This document shows positions 35,901 to 44,801 of a stretch of DNA of 64,000 nucleotides, in pieces. This stretch comes from Prostheceraeus crozeri (lineage: Eukaryota > Platyhelminthes > Polycladida > Euryleptidae). The translations under genes and the position numbers were made by a program. Within the stretch, counting starts at the first letter, position 1. Each line of letters begins with the position of its first letter. The stretch lies in assembly GCA_907163375.1 (NCBI GenBank), contig CAJQUW010006345.1, positions 620,001 through 684,000 of the forward strand, written 5' to 3'. Under the pieces are notes generated by a model, which worked only from the letters and a program-made list of their open reading frames with translations, made no database searches and was not told where the DNA came from.

Positions 35901-36101
35901 CTCGACCTTCTGCATCTTTGTACCGAAGTGCGTCCAATAACCGACTGAGCTATCGAAGCACTAAGAGATGCTAAATTCACGCATGTACGAATAACAGACT
36001 TACTCAGTGACTAAGACAAATGAGTATTTCCGCTTTAGGACAACTTTTTAATTAGTGAATTATATTTCCTTTCAGAGTTCTACAAATTGATGACTGGATA
36101 A
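23886..36101 (+). CDS. Troponin C, molluscan type (five exons seen, start exon missing)
   Basis: Troponin C is the calcium sensor of the thin-filament troponin complex, partnering troponin I and T in muscle. Exons 23886-23931, 25474-25617, 26933-27074, 30792-30892 and 36076-36101 join in frame through consensus GT/AG sites to 152 residues plus TAA. There are four EF-hand loops at residues 25-36, 61-72, 98-109 and 134-145. Loop 1 (DKRNQNKISSTD), loop 2 (DEEATGFIDQEG) and loop 3 (DKNRKGEIDVED) lack canonical ligands, notably Glu at position 12. Loop 4 (DTDSSGFVDFDE) is canonical. Molluscan troponin C is known to bind calcium mainly at site IV, which fits. RWILRSLGDDLTEEEIEEMI and the LMTG end also fit. 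Total length matches the family apart from a few N-terminal residues. A calmodulin-like protein is the alternative. Confidence 0.85.
24425..24500. repeat. AT-rich hairpin tract in the first troponin C intron
   Basis: AAAAATTTAATTTCAAAA and TTTAAATTTTTGAATTTT motifs form a low-complexity, self-complementary tract. No further feature is associated with it. Confidence 0.5.
24832..24893. repeat. Near-perfect ~60-bp palindrome
   Basis: GCTCAATGGTAACATTTCAA and AGCAGTATA are followed at once by TATACTGCTTTGAAAATG and TTACCATTGAGC. The two halves are complementary over about 29 bases, with one base of length difference and practically no loop. It sits in the first troponin C intron. A tiny MITE core or a palindromic footprint is possible. 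The lack of a loop argues against a microRNA precursor. Confidence 0.7.
25474..25617 (+). CDS. Troponin C exon b (EF-hand 1 and start of EF-hand 2)
   Basis: Acceptor TTTGTTTCTTTCAG|TTGCGAG; donor GAAGAGG|GTAAGG. It encodes 48 residues from VARDVFKKYDK to LMDEE, phase 1 at both ends. EF loop 1 carries Arg and Lys at metal-ligand positions and Asp at position 12, so calcium binding there is unlikely. Confidence 0.88.
26357..26465. mobile_element. 109-bp hAT MITE
   Basis: TIR TAGGGGTCGCATTACCGG at 26357-26374 is repeated as its complement at 26448-26465. A perfect 8-bp target duplication ATTGTATA lies on both sides (26349-26356 and 26466-26473). The inside is iterated ACCGGTAAT/ATTACCGGT motifs, so nearly the whole element is palindromic. 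It sits in the second troponin C intron on neither splice site. The intact duplication indicates a recent insertion. Confidence 0.88.
26598..26805. repeat. Inverted-repeat element candidate with TGACGTCA/TGACGTAA core
   Basis: The left side has ACACCGTTAAAGAACAGC, TCCGCAAATATCTGTTAAAA and ATGATGACGTCAC. The right side has AGTGATGACGTAACAGC and, inverted, CACTGTAAACCGCAAATATC. Scrambled inverted and direct pieces suggest a decayed MITE with CACTGTAAACCG-like ends. No clear target duplication. Confidence 0.35.
26933..27074 (+). CDS. Troponin C exon c (EF-hands 2 and 3)
   Basis: Acceptor GCGTAATTTCAG|CCACTGG; donor CTGAG|GTGAGA. It encodes 47 residues plus two bases, phase 1 in and phase 2 out: ATGFIDQEGFLILFGKKL, the central linker and REAFRVLDKNRKGEIDVEDL. 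Loop 2 has Gly and loop 3 has Asp at position 12 in place of Glu. Confidence 0.88.
27075..30791 (+). other. Troponin C intron c, 3.7 kb
   Basis: No gene or clear mobile element recognised. T-rich open frames at 28455-28884 look like low-complexity chance frames. A T-arm-like tRNA piece lies at 30598-30620 (listed separately). Confidence 0.5.
30594..30622 (+). repeat. tRNA T-arm / B-box relic
   Basis: GTAGGTTCGAGTCCTAC forms a perfect 5-bp T-stem with a 7-base TTCGAGT loop, followed by CAGCCGTA. No D-arm, anticodon arm or pairing 5' acceptor strand lies upstream, so it is a fragment, probably of a tRNA-derived SINE. Confidence 0.35.
30792..30892 (+). CDS. Troponin C exon d (EF-hand 4)
   Basis: Acceptor CTACCTTTCTAG|GTGGATC; donor GACG|GTAAGT. 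It encodes RWILRSLGDDLTEEEIEEMI and RDTDTDSSGFVDFD, phase 2 in and phase 1 out. It holds the only fully canonical calcium loop, whose closing Glu comes from the last exon. Confidence 0.9.
32161..32637 (-). CDS. Unrecognised 158-codon open frame, antisense within the troponin C intron
   Basis: ATG-started frame ending CSQVFN-stop. It has two hydrophobic stretches (LLFASLLISIYFHL and ALLLLVHLCTSAGIPYVLLI) and a basic C-terminal half. No family is recognised and there are no promoter or splice cues. It is longer than most chance frames here, but AT-rich intron sequence can produce it by chance. Treat as a hypothetical or spurious frame. Confidence 0.15.
   Translation of the reverse strand: MCSVKPVLDGSTTSEAVVMHDMENLYILDKLLFASLLISIYFHLPTATQCLGLFLNLCIRLSIRQRRALLLLVHLCTSAGIPYVLLINYWDVNKCLKTLRIIEACFESKVHVPVCKTSTVLKLSLKTSFEKFQKYNHKASDKTWFHKQFETLCSQVFN
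33607..34727. mobile_element. Non-autonomous hAT element, 1121 bp
   Basis: Ends CAGTGGTGGGCAACC and, inverted, TTGCCCACCATTG are flanked by a perfect 8-bp duplication TACTAAAC (33599-33606 and 34728-34735). The GGGCCAC motifs just inside both ends (GAGGGCCACAAGTAGTGG; GCGGGCCACCTTGAATA) are typical of CAGTGGT-type hAT families. No transposase frame. It contains a 3 x 28-bp tandem repeat at 34181-34264. It lies in the last troponin C intron. Confidence 0.87.
34181..34264 (+). repeat. 3 x 28-bp tandem repeat
   Basis: Three copies of the 28-base unit beginning AGTACCAATCTAGTACAAAA and ending TTGGTGCA, nearly identical (one copy has TTGATGCA). It lies inside the hAT element. Confidence 0.85.
35108..35608 (-). 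CDS. Unrecognised 166-codon open frame, antisense in the troponin C intron
   Basis: ATG-started frame with a long hydrophobic middle (LLLYLYSVQVVLIIKINFSI) and a second hydrophobic patch (LMTIVSLTVLVCLL). No family is recognised. Its first 45 codons overlap the hairpin at 35519-35578. Probably a chance frame or part of an unrecognised repeat. Confidence 0.15.
   Translation of the reverse strand: MLIINLHAKQMLWPTRLPLPPLEATVLATTSVVPGGMFCLDFFVNCFFSPYNLSISVFLLLYLYSVQVVLIIKINFSIVIIFNFTTTTERWDFLRIQINSAIPYFQQYQIKETAVRGNLSLMTIVSLTVLVCLLRNRIASRILPWRTIIWHQPSPTFLLYRYGTCV
35519..35578. repeat. Hairpin GTGGCCAACACGGTT / AACCGTGTTGGCCAC
   Basis: GTGGCCAACACGGTT at 35523-35537 is repeated as its exact complement AACCGTGTTGGCCAC at 35561-35575 with a 23-base spacer rich in purines. 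GC-rich compared with the surrounding intron. It could be the core of a short inverted-repeat element. Confidence 0.6.
35860..35961 (-). repeat. tRNA-derived SINE head
   Basis: The minus strand reads GTGCTTCGATAGCTCAGTCGG (A box), then about 40 bases later GAAGGTCGAGTCTGTCC (B box). This is the layout of a tRNA with an internal pol III promoter. The expected 3' acceptor strand is absent, and unrelated sequence with TTCGTCAGTGCATAGAG continues. This fits a SINE body rather than a tRNA gene. It lies about 115 bp upstream of the last troponin C exon. Confidence 0.55.
36076..36101 (+). CDS. Troponin C last exon
   Basis: Acceptor TTATATTTCCTTTCAG|AGTTC. It encodes EFYKLMTG and TAA, supplying the closing Glu of EF loop 4. 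No AATAAA is seen in the 500 bases that follow, before the foldback at 36605. Confidence 0.85.
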
Positions 36102-36604
36102 GCCATATCGGGCTTTGAAATTCCCAATCGCTCAGACGTTAACTGCTGACTGTCCGACCGCATTCAACGTCATTACAAACTGGAGAAAGCTCCTTTTTCC
36201 TCCTTCGATTTTCGAATTCATTTCAAAGGAAGCTCGATTCACAACGCAGTCTTCCTAGACTTGCATTTTCATGATATCTATTTAATATTTGAAATAGTTA
36301 TTTATCTTGTTGCTAAGCAGATGATTATTATTTCCAATTGTAGAGTTTTTCCAATATGCCGGTTCTATGTATAATGTCATCAGCTATGTAGTAAATCGAC
36401 AAGAATTCTGTTGGATGTAAAATATACATATTTTTGACCTATACTTTTCCAAATTCACGTTTTCTTCTCGACTTTTGACTTCAGCAACATGACAAGAGCG
36501 ATAAAATTGCTGGATTTAGCTTGCTTCTCATCATGACATTATACAGACGTTGTGGTGCTCTGTCAAGCTGCTGATGTTGATCATTTCAATCATTCAAATT
36601 ATGC

Positions 36605-37780
36605 AGAGCTGATCATAGAAAACGGCGCACCCAAATTCCGCTGAAATTCAATCGATTCTCATGCCTTCCGATCGTGTCGCACAGAAACGTGCCATACATC
36701 ATTCGAGAGCTTGCATTCTCAGTTTTAAAATGAGGTAATGATAGACATGAACCCGTTCATGTATATGCTGAGCAGTGCTCAAAATATAAAACTCACTCAA
36801 CTTACAAAACTACAAATTTTCAATAAGAAAACATGTGAGCATGATAATGACTGAGGCATGGACAGGACGAGCAATTTCTGAGTTCTCCTTTGAAACACTG
36901 CTTATCAAAATCGGTGAACTACGGCTGGTAGAAGGAAAATAGTGCCATCGTGAAGTTATCACAAAATCACGACTATTTTGACTGAAGATGTTGTATTCTC
37001 ACTTTTTCATCAAAACTGTTCATGTTTGGTATCTTCAGAATCCCTGCGATGTATAGAGTGCGAAAATATAAGTTTTATTCAAATAAGTTCAATAGTTCTT
37101 TTTCAACCTTCTTCTACACTTTTCCCATCACCCCTGAAGTACACAAACAAACAGTAAACAATCTGCAGTCACTGTGAGAGAAGGAAGACATGCTTCGCTA
37201 ATTGTTTTATTTTGAACCTTTGTTCACATTTCATGGTGTTTGTGCACTTTAGCGGCAAAGAGAAAAATGCTGAAGTTTGAAAAAGAACTATTGAACTTAT
37301 TTGAATAAAACTTATATTTTCGCACTCTATACATCGCAGGGATTCTGAAGATACCAACAGGAACATTTTTGATGAAAAAGTGAGAATATAACATTTTCAG
37401 TCAAAACAGTCGTGATTTTGTGATAACTTCACGATGCCGCTATTTTCTTTCTACGAGCCGTAGTTCACCGATTTTTATGAGCAAGTGTTTCAAAGGAGAG
37501 CTCTCAGAAATTGCTCGTCCTGCCCATGCCTCAGTCATTATCATGCTCACATGTTTTCCTATTGAAAAATTGTAGTTTTTGTAAGTTGAGTGAGTTTTAT
37601 ATTTTGAGCACTGCTCAGCATATATATGAACGGGTGCATGTCTATCATTAGCTCATTTTAAAACTGAGAATGCAAGCTCTCGAATGATGTATGGCACGTT
37701 TCTGTGCGACACGATCGGAAGGCATGAGAATCGATTGAATTTCAGCGGAATTTAGGTGGTCCGCTTTTATGATCCGCTTT
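36605..37780. mobile_element. Foldback element, ~550-bp inverted arms
   Basis: The left arm 36605 to about 37153 is the reverse complement of about 37231-37780, at very high similarity. Examples: AAATTCCGCTGAAATTCAAT at 36633 against its mirror near 37733-37752, and CACGTTTCTGTGCGACACGA on the right against its mirror on the left. A loop of about 80 bases remains. The outermost 30 bases of the two arms are more diverged. No coding frame. It may lie in or just behind the troponin C 3' untranslated region. Confidence 0.85.
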
Positions 37781-38558
37781 ACCATCATATCAATCAATAG
37801 CTCTGTTCATTTCTTTTAATTATAATTTAGGCTCATTTATACCCATTAATTTGATGTGGGGACTAATTTCTCCCACTTGCTTCAAATTAGTCTATGATAT
37901 ATAGAGGGTAAATGATCCTCTTATCCTGAATCATCAGCATCTCAAAAATGAAATTAATCGTACATATGGTAGGTAGTTATATGAGTTTAAGTACACAATA
38001 TGGCTTGCTGTTGACTTGTAATCTTCAAATTATATCTTTCTTGCACCCACTGAATTTTCCTTCTTAACTGATTTTCCATTTCCAAACTGGCAAGTTCAGT
38101 GCTACAACAGCAGCTAGCAATAAAATAAATTGCTCACAGTCTTTTGCTTTGAGTTCAAAACTCAAATTTGCGGAGAAGTCTATACGAGTAGGTTACCGGG
38201 CTATTTTATAAATTGTCTTGAATTTGGCCTGCATAATTTTGAGCAACTACGGACATTAATAGCATCAATAATTTGTTGCAAAATTTCTATTTATGTTTTC
38301 TGAAAATTGCGATAGTTCGTAAAAATTTTGTGCTTTCCACGGCTCGGGATTTTTAAGGGAGAGATTGATGGAGGTTGCATTTCCAGCACCGCGTGAGATC
38401 TGAAGAGCTTCTTTACAAGCCTAGTCCCTGTCATTAAGCTTTGGCTGAAGAAAACTGATGAGAAGTCACATGTTAAATTAACACCCACTATCTAACTCAT
38501 AATCAACCGTCAATATGTCATTCGAAATAGGTTGCAGTTACAAAGTTTAGTAGACTTT
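37781..38558. other. Spacer
   Basis: AT-rich, no gene or repeat recognised. Confidence 0.5.
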
Positions 38559-38570
38559 GATTATCTCAGA

Positions 38571-39251
38571 GATTTTGACAAAACGAAAATCATGAAAAAC
38601 AACTGTGTTATCTCGGAACCGGTGAGTGTCGACAACGTGCAGATCGAAGCGGTTGAAGAATATATTTACCTTGATCACTTATTAAGCATGAGCAGCAACA
38701 TCGCTAAGGAAATCAGTAGGAGATGTATATACAAGCATGACAAGCATTTAATCGTGCAAAAGATATATTCAAGAGTGACATACCACTGTTCCTGAAGAGA
38801 CAAACATTCAATCAGTGCATTCTCCCTGTGCTGACATATGGATGAGAAGTGTGGAGGAAAATGAAGGAAAATAGAAATAAACTTCAAGTTATCCAAGGAG
38901 TAATGGAAACAGCTATGTTGAAAATTACAAGACGAGATAAAAAGAAGATAACATGGATTAGACAGCAGACAGGAGTAAGTGGCGTCCTGGAGACTCCAGC
39001 AAAACTGAAATGGAGCTGGGTTGGACATGTGGCAAGAAGACAAGATGGGCATTGGACAAAATCGGTAACGGAATGGTATCCAAGGGACGGCAAAAGAAGA
39101 AGAGGAAGACAGAGAACGCGTTGGGAAGACAGTCTAACTAAAGTGGCAGGAAAAGCATGGATACGCAGAGCACAAGACCGACGAGGTTGGCGACATCGTG
39201 TAAAGGCCTTCATCCAGCAGTCGACTAAAAACGGCTGAAGAAGAAGAAGAA
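38571..39251 (+). mobile_element. RTE-type LINE, 5'-truncated 3' end
   Basis: Translates, across two frames, into the C-terminus of an RTE-like reverse transcriptase: DFDKTKIMKNN, IEAVEEYIYL, SDIPLFLKRQTFNQCILPVL, WSWVGHVARRQDGHWTKSV, WYPRDGKRRRGRQRTRWED, ending at the TGA 39236-39238. An (AAG)n tail follows to about 39253. A 12-bp direct repeat GATTATCTCAGA flanks it at 38559-38570 and 39252-39263, fitting a target-primed insertion cut short at the 5' end. The frame changes near 38720 and a stop lies near 38845. Confidence 0.85.
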
Positions 39252-39263
39252 GATTATCTCAGA

Positions 39264-40585
39264 AAAGTGTAGACACTTTCATTTGACTGCTTATTACTTT
39301 ATGTTTGCCAAGATGTCTTCCAATAGCCATTTAAATTACATGACTATACTGTCCTATTTGGTAGGCCTATTTTCTTAATGGCTAACGGAGAGCTGTGGTT
39401 ACTAGCTAGCTAAGTAAATCGCATATAGAAATAGGCTTACGAAGGCCTATGTAAGCTCTTTGCGATTCGATTCACGACTCAATTCGATTCTACTCAAAAT
39501 TTGTCGATCCGCACGTCCCTAATTATGCAGTATACCATAACAAAGCGACTTTTGTGATCAATGATTGCAACTAGATAGCTTCATCAAGTGAAATACTTTA
39601 CATTGAACCACAAGCATCACTATGAATAAGATCAATTATACTTTCTGATGTCGCTTGACTCCGCTTAGGAAAAAGCGTCCTGGTCTGCTTACCATTGATA
39701 CAGTCAACAGAATCTCTCAAATCCATAGACTAATCCATCAATAGGAATTTTTCTGAAGGCATCGAGACTCAAGTGTCCGAAGCGATCATACCATACATAT
39801 TTTAAATTCATTAGTTGAGGCTGTACTGCCACTTCATGCTGATTTTTATCTACACAATCATCCAAGACAATTTTTATTGATATTGCAATGTGACCGCAAG
39901 CGATGATATGTCGGGAGCTATCAACAAGTCGGCAATCATTGCAGCAAAATTCGTTGCCGTTTTCAGTTTTTGTTGCTTTCTATACGGATAGTAGGTTCTT
40001 ATCCAACTTTGGAACGAATGGCCTAGACCTTTGATCAAATGAAGATTGTTTGCAATCAATTTTCAGTCTTCGTTTTTAAAATGTAGTCCTTTATTTCGCC
40101 TCGGTTCTCGCACATGAGTGATGCTGCTCCAAAGTCTATAACCCATTCAGAATTATAATGAAATTCGAAATTTGCATGATGGTTTATGCGCAACAAAAAA
40201 TCTACCATGTTCAAGCTTCAAATATTTTTTCCATCTAGATTTACAGAAAACGATACGAAACAATCAAATGATACGATGAGACTTTTATCAATGCTGAAAG
40301 ATCCATAGAATATCAACATGCGAAAATTTATTCAAATTCACCAATAAGTACAACAGAGCACTAAGGCAGGATGATGAGATGTTACAAAAGGAAAGTCAAC
40401 ATTATACATTCAAAATGCTTTTAGTGATTTCTTCAGGAAATGCGTTCCAGTCATCTAAAATTTGTTGGGAGAAAAGATTGAGTGTACTTGCTTGTTGCGA
40501 TTACACGGCTGACTGTTAAAAAGTTTTAGAATGTATCCACGAGTGATCGACGCACTTTGGATGAAAAAAGTATTTGGATCACATG
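39264..40585. other. Spacer
   Basis: No gene recognised. TAGGCCTA-type AT-rich sequence; no repeat boundary seen. Confidence 0.45.
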
Positions 40586-40589
40586 GTGC

Positions 40590-42117
40590 TTGATGATTTA
40601 CAATTTAAAAGATTTCTGCGAGGTCCATTACACGTCGACGACATCAGAAGGCTGGCAGGTTTAGATGCTTCCGTCGTTCTTCGTAATGAATGAAGGTTAA
40701 ACCATGAATGTTGTGGTTCAAGCGCCGTTGCACACGTTCGATCAGCACAATATCTTTGGATAATGATGGATTCCAACTGGGACGGCATATTCTAGGCGTG
40801 GGCGAACAAGGGAAGTGTAGAAGTTCATTAGGATGTTGGGATCTCTTGAGATAAAAGTCCGCAGAATGGCAGAGAGAACAGTGTATCTTTACACAAAGGA
40901 TGGTTTTCCGTGAGGATTTGAGATCCTTCGAGATGTGGATTCCAAGGTCCAAAGCATAGAGTAAGATTCTTGTGTTTCCATCCAGTTTGTGTTGAGAGCC
41001 AGAATTGCGAGATCCGAAAGAGACAATTGAACATTTCTCGGGATTCAAATGAAGCTGCCAGTCCTTTGACCAGATGGCTACCGCGTAAAGATCAGCTTGC
41101 AGTAGTTGTGAAGATTTATTTGGGTCAGCGCGTTTAATTTCCATGTATATTTTTATGTCAGTGGCATATTTAAGGACGGTGGGATTCATTAGTGTGTCAT
41201 CGACATCATTAGCGAAGGCGACGAAAATATCTGGTCAGATAACTGAACTTTGAGGGACGCCAGAAATCAAAGCATAAGGCGATGAGTGAATCCCGTCAAC
41301 AACTCACTGTCTGAACTTTCACCTATAAAACCCTTGAGAAAGTTGAGAAGACTGCCTCTTATACTCAAAGAAGAACCCCTAGAAACGACTCGGAGGAACA
41401 GAGGCTTTCTAACCTTAAAGGCTTCTTAACTTTTAAGGCTTTCTCAAAGTGTAGGTAAATTACGTCAGCCCATTTACCGCGATTAACAAAGGAAGTGAAA
41501 TCTTCTATAAAAGTTGGTGTGTGGATGATGAGCATGAACGAAACTCAAACTGAGTGCTCTTAATTGAGCCATGTCTATTCCAGAAATCCAAAACATATTC
41601 ACTAACAAAACACTCCATTAGCTTAGATGCGGAACAAGTCAGGCTAGCGGGACGATAGTTCCTTGCATCCGTGCGACTACCTTATTTATGAATTGGGGTT
41701 ACGATCGCGTGTTTCAAGATTTGAGGCCTAAAGCTTGAAATCGACTGAAGTGACGGGAAAGTTGAGGCAACCATATTGAAGCACCTTCCTTAAAGCAATT
41801 GGATTGAAAACCATCTGATCCTGAGGCCAAGAAATTCTTTTTATGAGTTAAATGTGAACGAATTTGTCAGGATGGAAATTAACTGATAGGAGAGAGACAA
41901 TGGTGAGTACTTGAATGAATTGAAGGTATATGGAGAGCTTCAAGTATGAATTTGTGGCATGCGTTTGGAATCCTGTTTTATCTGGATTGTTAAAGGGTCC
42001 GTGAGAAGATCAATAGTACTGCGAGTATTTTATTTAAACTTAGCATAATTCCAGAAATGCTTGGGATTTCCTCTTCTTGCCGAAGAGGATTCAGACTTTC
42101 GTGCTGCTCTACGAATG
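40590..42117 (-). mobile_element. LINE reverse transcriptase, broken, split by a Penelope-like element
   Basis: Minus-strand pieces in several frames give a LINE ORF2: a linker (AIRRAARKSESS, ARRGNPKHFWNYAKFK), RNYRPASLTCSASKLMECF, QFEFRSCSSSTHQL, ADVIYLHFEKAF, ALISGVPQSSVI, the catalytic region as VLKYATDIKIY (one Asp of the usual ADD is replaced) and the thumb region WQLHLNPEKCSIVSFGSR to about 40600. Several stops and frameshifts are present. The part upstream of the linker continues beyond the inserted element at 48198-48320 (see that entry). CR1/Jockey-like by motif style. Confidence 0.8.
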
Positions 42118-42127
42118 GCTTACTTTA
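42118..42127. repeat. Target duplication, left copy (GCTTACTTTA)
   Basis: GCTTACTTTA here and GCTTGCTTTA at 48188-48197 bracket the Penelope-like element. When the inserted block is ignored, the LINE reading on both sides lines up (LLKQ before, AIRRAARK after), which supports the boundary. Confidence 0.7.
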
Positions 42128-42210
42128 GTTATCCACGAATTTTTAAATGAAAACCAATCTGCCAAATTAGTGGTTTAATCGCGACGTATCGCAGACCTGC
42201 TGCTTCCTCA
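42127..42210. repeat. 84-bp terminal repeat of the Penelope-like element (3' copy)
   Basis: AGTTATCCACGAATTTTTAA to CTGCTGCTTCCTCA, identical over 84 bases to 48104-48187. In minus orientation the other copy lies directly in front of the coding start. The minus strand reads TGAGGAAGCAGCAGG...CGATACGTCGCGATT, a layout reminiscent of hammerhead-like motifs in Penelope-like terminal repeats, but the CTGATGA and GAAA core is not intact. Confidence 0.85.
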
Positions 42211-42445
42211 TGCGAGTTATATTAAGTAAAATGCGACCCTGACACGCAGTACATCATGACATCGATATCTGAAGAACATGATCATAACTCTAGCACCAAT
42301 TTTCAAGTCGCAGAGTGAAATGTCCGTCATCTGGAACAGTAGTAGTGCAAGACATTCGATAGCTGAAAGATCACGTGTAAAGAAATAAAAGTCAAAAATA
42401 CAAGTTTGGAGGTGCAAAAGGGAAATTAAAGGGCATGCAAGCTAT

Positions 42446-42664
42446 TGTAATGTTTTCAGTTAGAGTCGCATGCACATCAGTATTGACTTTGCCGTATGTA
42501 CATGTCAGAGAATCAAAACAAGCACTTCGTGGTCGAAACTAGTTCTGTATATTTTTCATAAATTTCTCCAATAACAAAGTTCATTAGAAGTTAGGGTATT
42601 TAAAGGAACAGTTTGCTGTGAACAAACAAACGTCATGTAATGTCATAGATTTCACTATGCCACA
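42446..42664 (-). repeat. LTR of the older Gypsy element (downstream copy)
   Basis: Begins TGTAATGTTTTCAG and ends CTATGCCACA. It is the partner of 44555-44801, with many differences and indels. Confidence 0.75.
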
Positions 42665-44554
42665 TATTCCCTCCTGTAGGAAAAACAAATGTCAAATGTT
42701 CGAAAATGTCAAACACGCTGCATTAACGCTAGAGCGTAAAAGATTTGATAACGGACTTCACGTGACACCATCCGTTTACAAAATGTTCATCACTTCGATC
42801 ACAACCACAGCTAGTAGTAGATAAAGTTCTCGTTTCGCACATGTCTTCGTCTTCTTGTACTTTGTCGCCTTCCTCCATTCTCGTCTTGCACTACGTCTCG
42901 CACGGCACCACGCACTTCTCGCGGAACGTCCGGCAGCTCGCATTCTTCTTCCATCCTGCTGTTCGATCGATCAGTCGACACATGCTTCGTGTGCCACTTC
43001 TGGCCATCATCGAGAATGACAGACCGACTGCCAATGTTTCTTGAGACTTTTAAACCACGCTTGATCTCTCCTGATCTCGGATGCTTCACACAGACTCGGT
43101 CACCTGACCTGAATGGCTCTTCGAATCGAACTTTCTTCTTGGGTTTCACATGAACTAGTGAACTGAGCTGTGTTCGCATTTCCCTATTGTGAAGACGAAA
43201 ACTGGGAGACTGAAGAGTTGTTGAGTGTGGCGAGGATCGGTAGGTAAGAAGGAACTGACGAATGTACTGAGGTACTGGAGTCTTCTGAAACAAAGCCAAC
43301 TCGATCTGTTCAGCCAGTGTGCGGTTAAATCTCTCTACGACGGCATTGGACTCAGGATTGTAAATGGGTGCGCGAATGTGGACAATATTTCTCTTGCACA
43401 GAAAATCAGAAAACGATGTGGATGTAAACTGAGCACCATTGTCGGACAACAGCTCTTCTGGAAATCCTTCCCTCGAAAAAATACCATCCAAAACTTCAAT
43501 GACTTTATCAGTTTCAACAGACGACGCAAAGGAAACTTCAGGCCATTTACTGTGGAGATCAATCACAACAATTGCATATCTTAGATATGAAGGCAAGTAG
43601 TACATTGGACCCTTAATGTCAATTGACACACGCTTCCACGGAAACTCTGGAAGAGGCAAATTTTCTTTTGAAGGTGCTGGACCACTTTTGAAAGTTTTGC
43701 TTGCCATCTGGCAAACACTGCAGTTCCTAATCTTTTCTTCGATTTGCTTGTCTAGTCCTGGCCACCAATACATAGACCTGAGTCTCGTCTTGGTTTTCTG
43801 AATACCCATGTGAGATTCATGTGCTATGTCAATCAAATCGTCTCTAGCAGAAACTGGAGCAACTACTCTTCTTCCTCTCATAACTTGATGCTGGTGAATG
43901 GAGAGTTCATCTCGAATCAGAAAATAGGGCTGCAATTCGGTAACACAGAAGGTACATTGTGTGGGATCAATTGTTGCGGAGAGTTTCAGAGAAAACAGGA
44001 TGTGGAATGATGTTAATGCCCACAACGTATCCAAAAACACCTGTGATTTTCATTCTCTCTAACAAACCTACTCCTGGACTGACCACACGGTTAGAACTCG
44101 ATCGACTCGCCTGACGCTGCATGCGCTCATGCGCAGTTTGAGTCGGTATGTCCACTTACCACAAAGTAGTTCTTCATGACCTTCTTAGGGTCGGCAGTTT
44201 AGAAAACACTGGAGCTGTCAAACGTGTACAAGATCCTCTGACCTTCCGATCCTAGGCACGAGATCAACAGCAGTGGTGACATCTAGTCCTACGCAACAGG
44301 CAGGTAGTTGTCGAAAGTTCGTACCAAGTATCCAATGCATGGGTGGTTCGCCTGGAGTGTGAAGGAAAGGTGTGGTGTGGAGGAAAGGACGCTAGCCATG
44401 CTAGCCACTCAAAAAGAAAAAAAAAAGAGCTAGTCCTAGAAACTTTAGTAATGCTAATATTAGTAGAGTTTTGTCAAAAAAATCCTACTTTAGTAAATGA
44501 ATTATATATTGCCATAGAAAGAACTTCACACTCTCAGGATATCAAACATCCAGT

Positions 44555-44801
44555 TGTAACTGTTAAGGTTTTCAGTTCGAAGGGTCATGCACTGCAGTTT
44601 TGTTATTGTAGCGTATGTACATGTCAGAGAGGGTCTTTTGTCGAACCATTTTGTTTTTTCGTTGGTCAACGAAACTAGTTCGAAATATTTTTCTTAGTGT
44701 ATTCATTTCATAAATTAACAGTTTTAACAGGGTAAACAAACGTCATGTAAGGGCTGTGAACATGAAAAGTTTATGAATGTCATAGATTTCACTATGCCAC
44801 A
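44555..44801 (-). repeat. LTR of the older Gypsy element (upstream copy)
   Basis: Begins TGTAACTGTTAAGGTTTTCA and ends CTATGCCACA, directly before the GCTAT duplication. Confidence 0.75.

Larger units (their letters stand above)
42446..44801 (-). mobile_element. Ty3/Gypsy element, old and reduced, nested in the Penelope-like element
   Basis: LTR-related ends at 42446-42664 and about 44555-44801 share TGTAA...TTTTCAGTT at the start, GTATGTACATGTCAGAGA in the middle and ATAGATTTCACTATGCCACA at the end. They differ in length (about 219 and 247 bp) and by many bases. A 5-bp duplication GCTAT flanks the element (42441-42445 and 44802-44806). Between the ends only the 3' part of pol remains: a 409-codon minus frame (42811-44040) with integrase zinc-binding and core regions and a basic tail. 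Gag, protease and reverse transcriptase are missing. The LTR divergence makes it much older than the Gypsy element at 50793. Broken; a fossil. Confidence 0.85.

Noticed and set aside
35860-35961. A functional tRNA gene on the minus strand
   Set aside because: A and B boxes are good, but the acceptor strands do not pair and the sequence continues as a SINE-like body.
42127-42210. Intact hammerhead ribozyme in the 84-bp Penelope terminal repeat
   Set aside because: The conserved CTGATGA and GAAA boxes are not both present in either orientation.
42811-44040. 409-codon integrase-like frame as a possible host gene derived from a transposon
   Set aside because: It is bracketed by related LTR ends and a 5-bp duplication and is missing its upstream pol parts, so it is the remnant of a nested Gypsy element and not an independent host gene.
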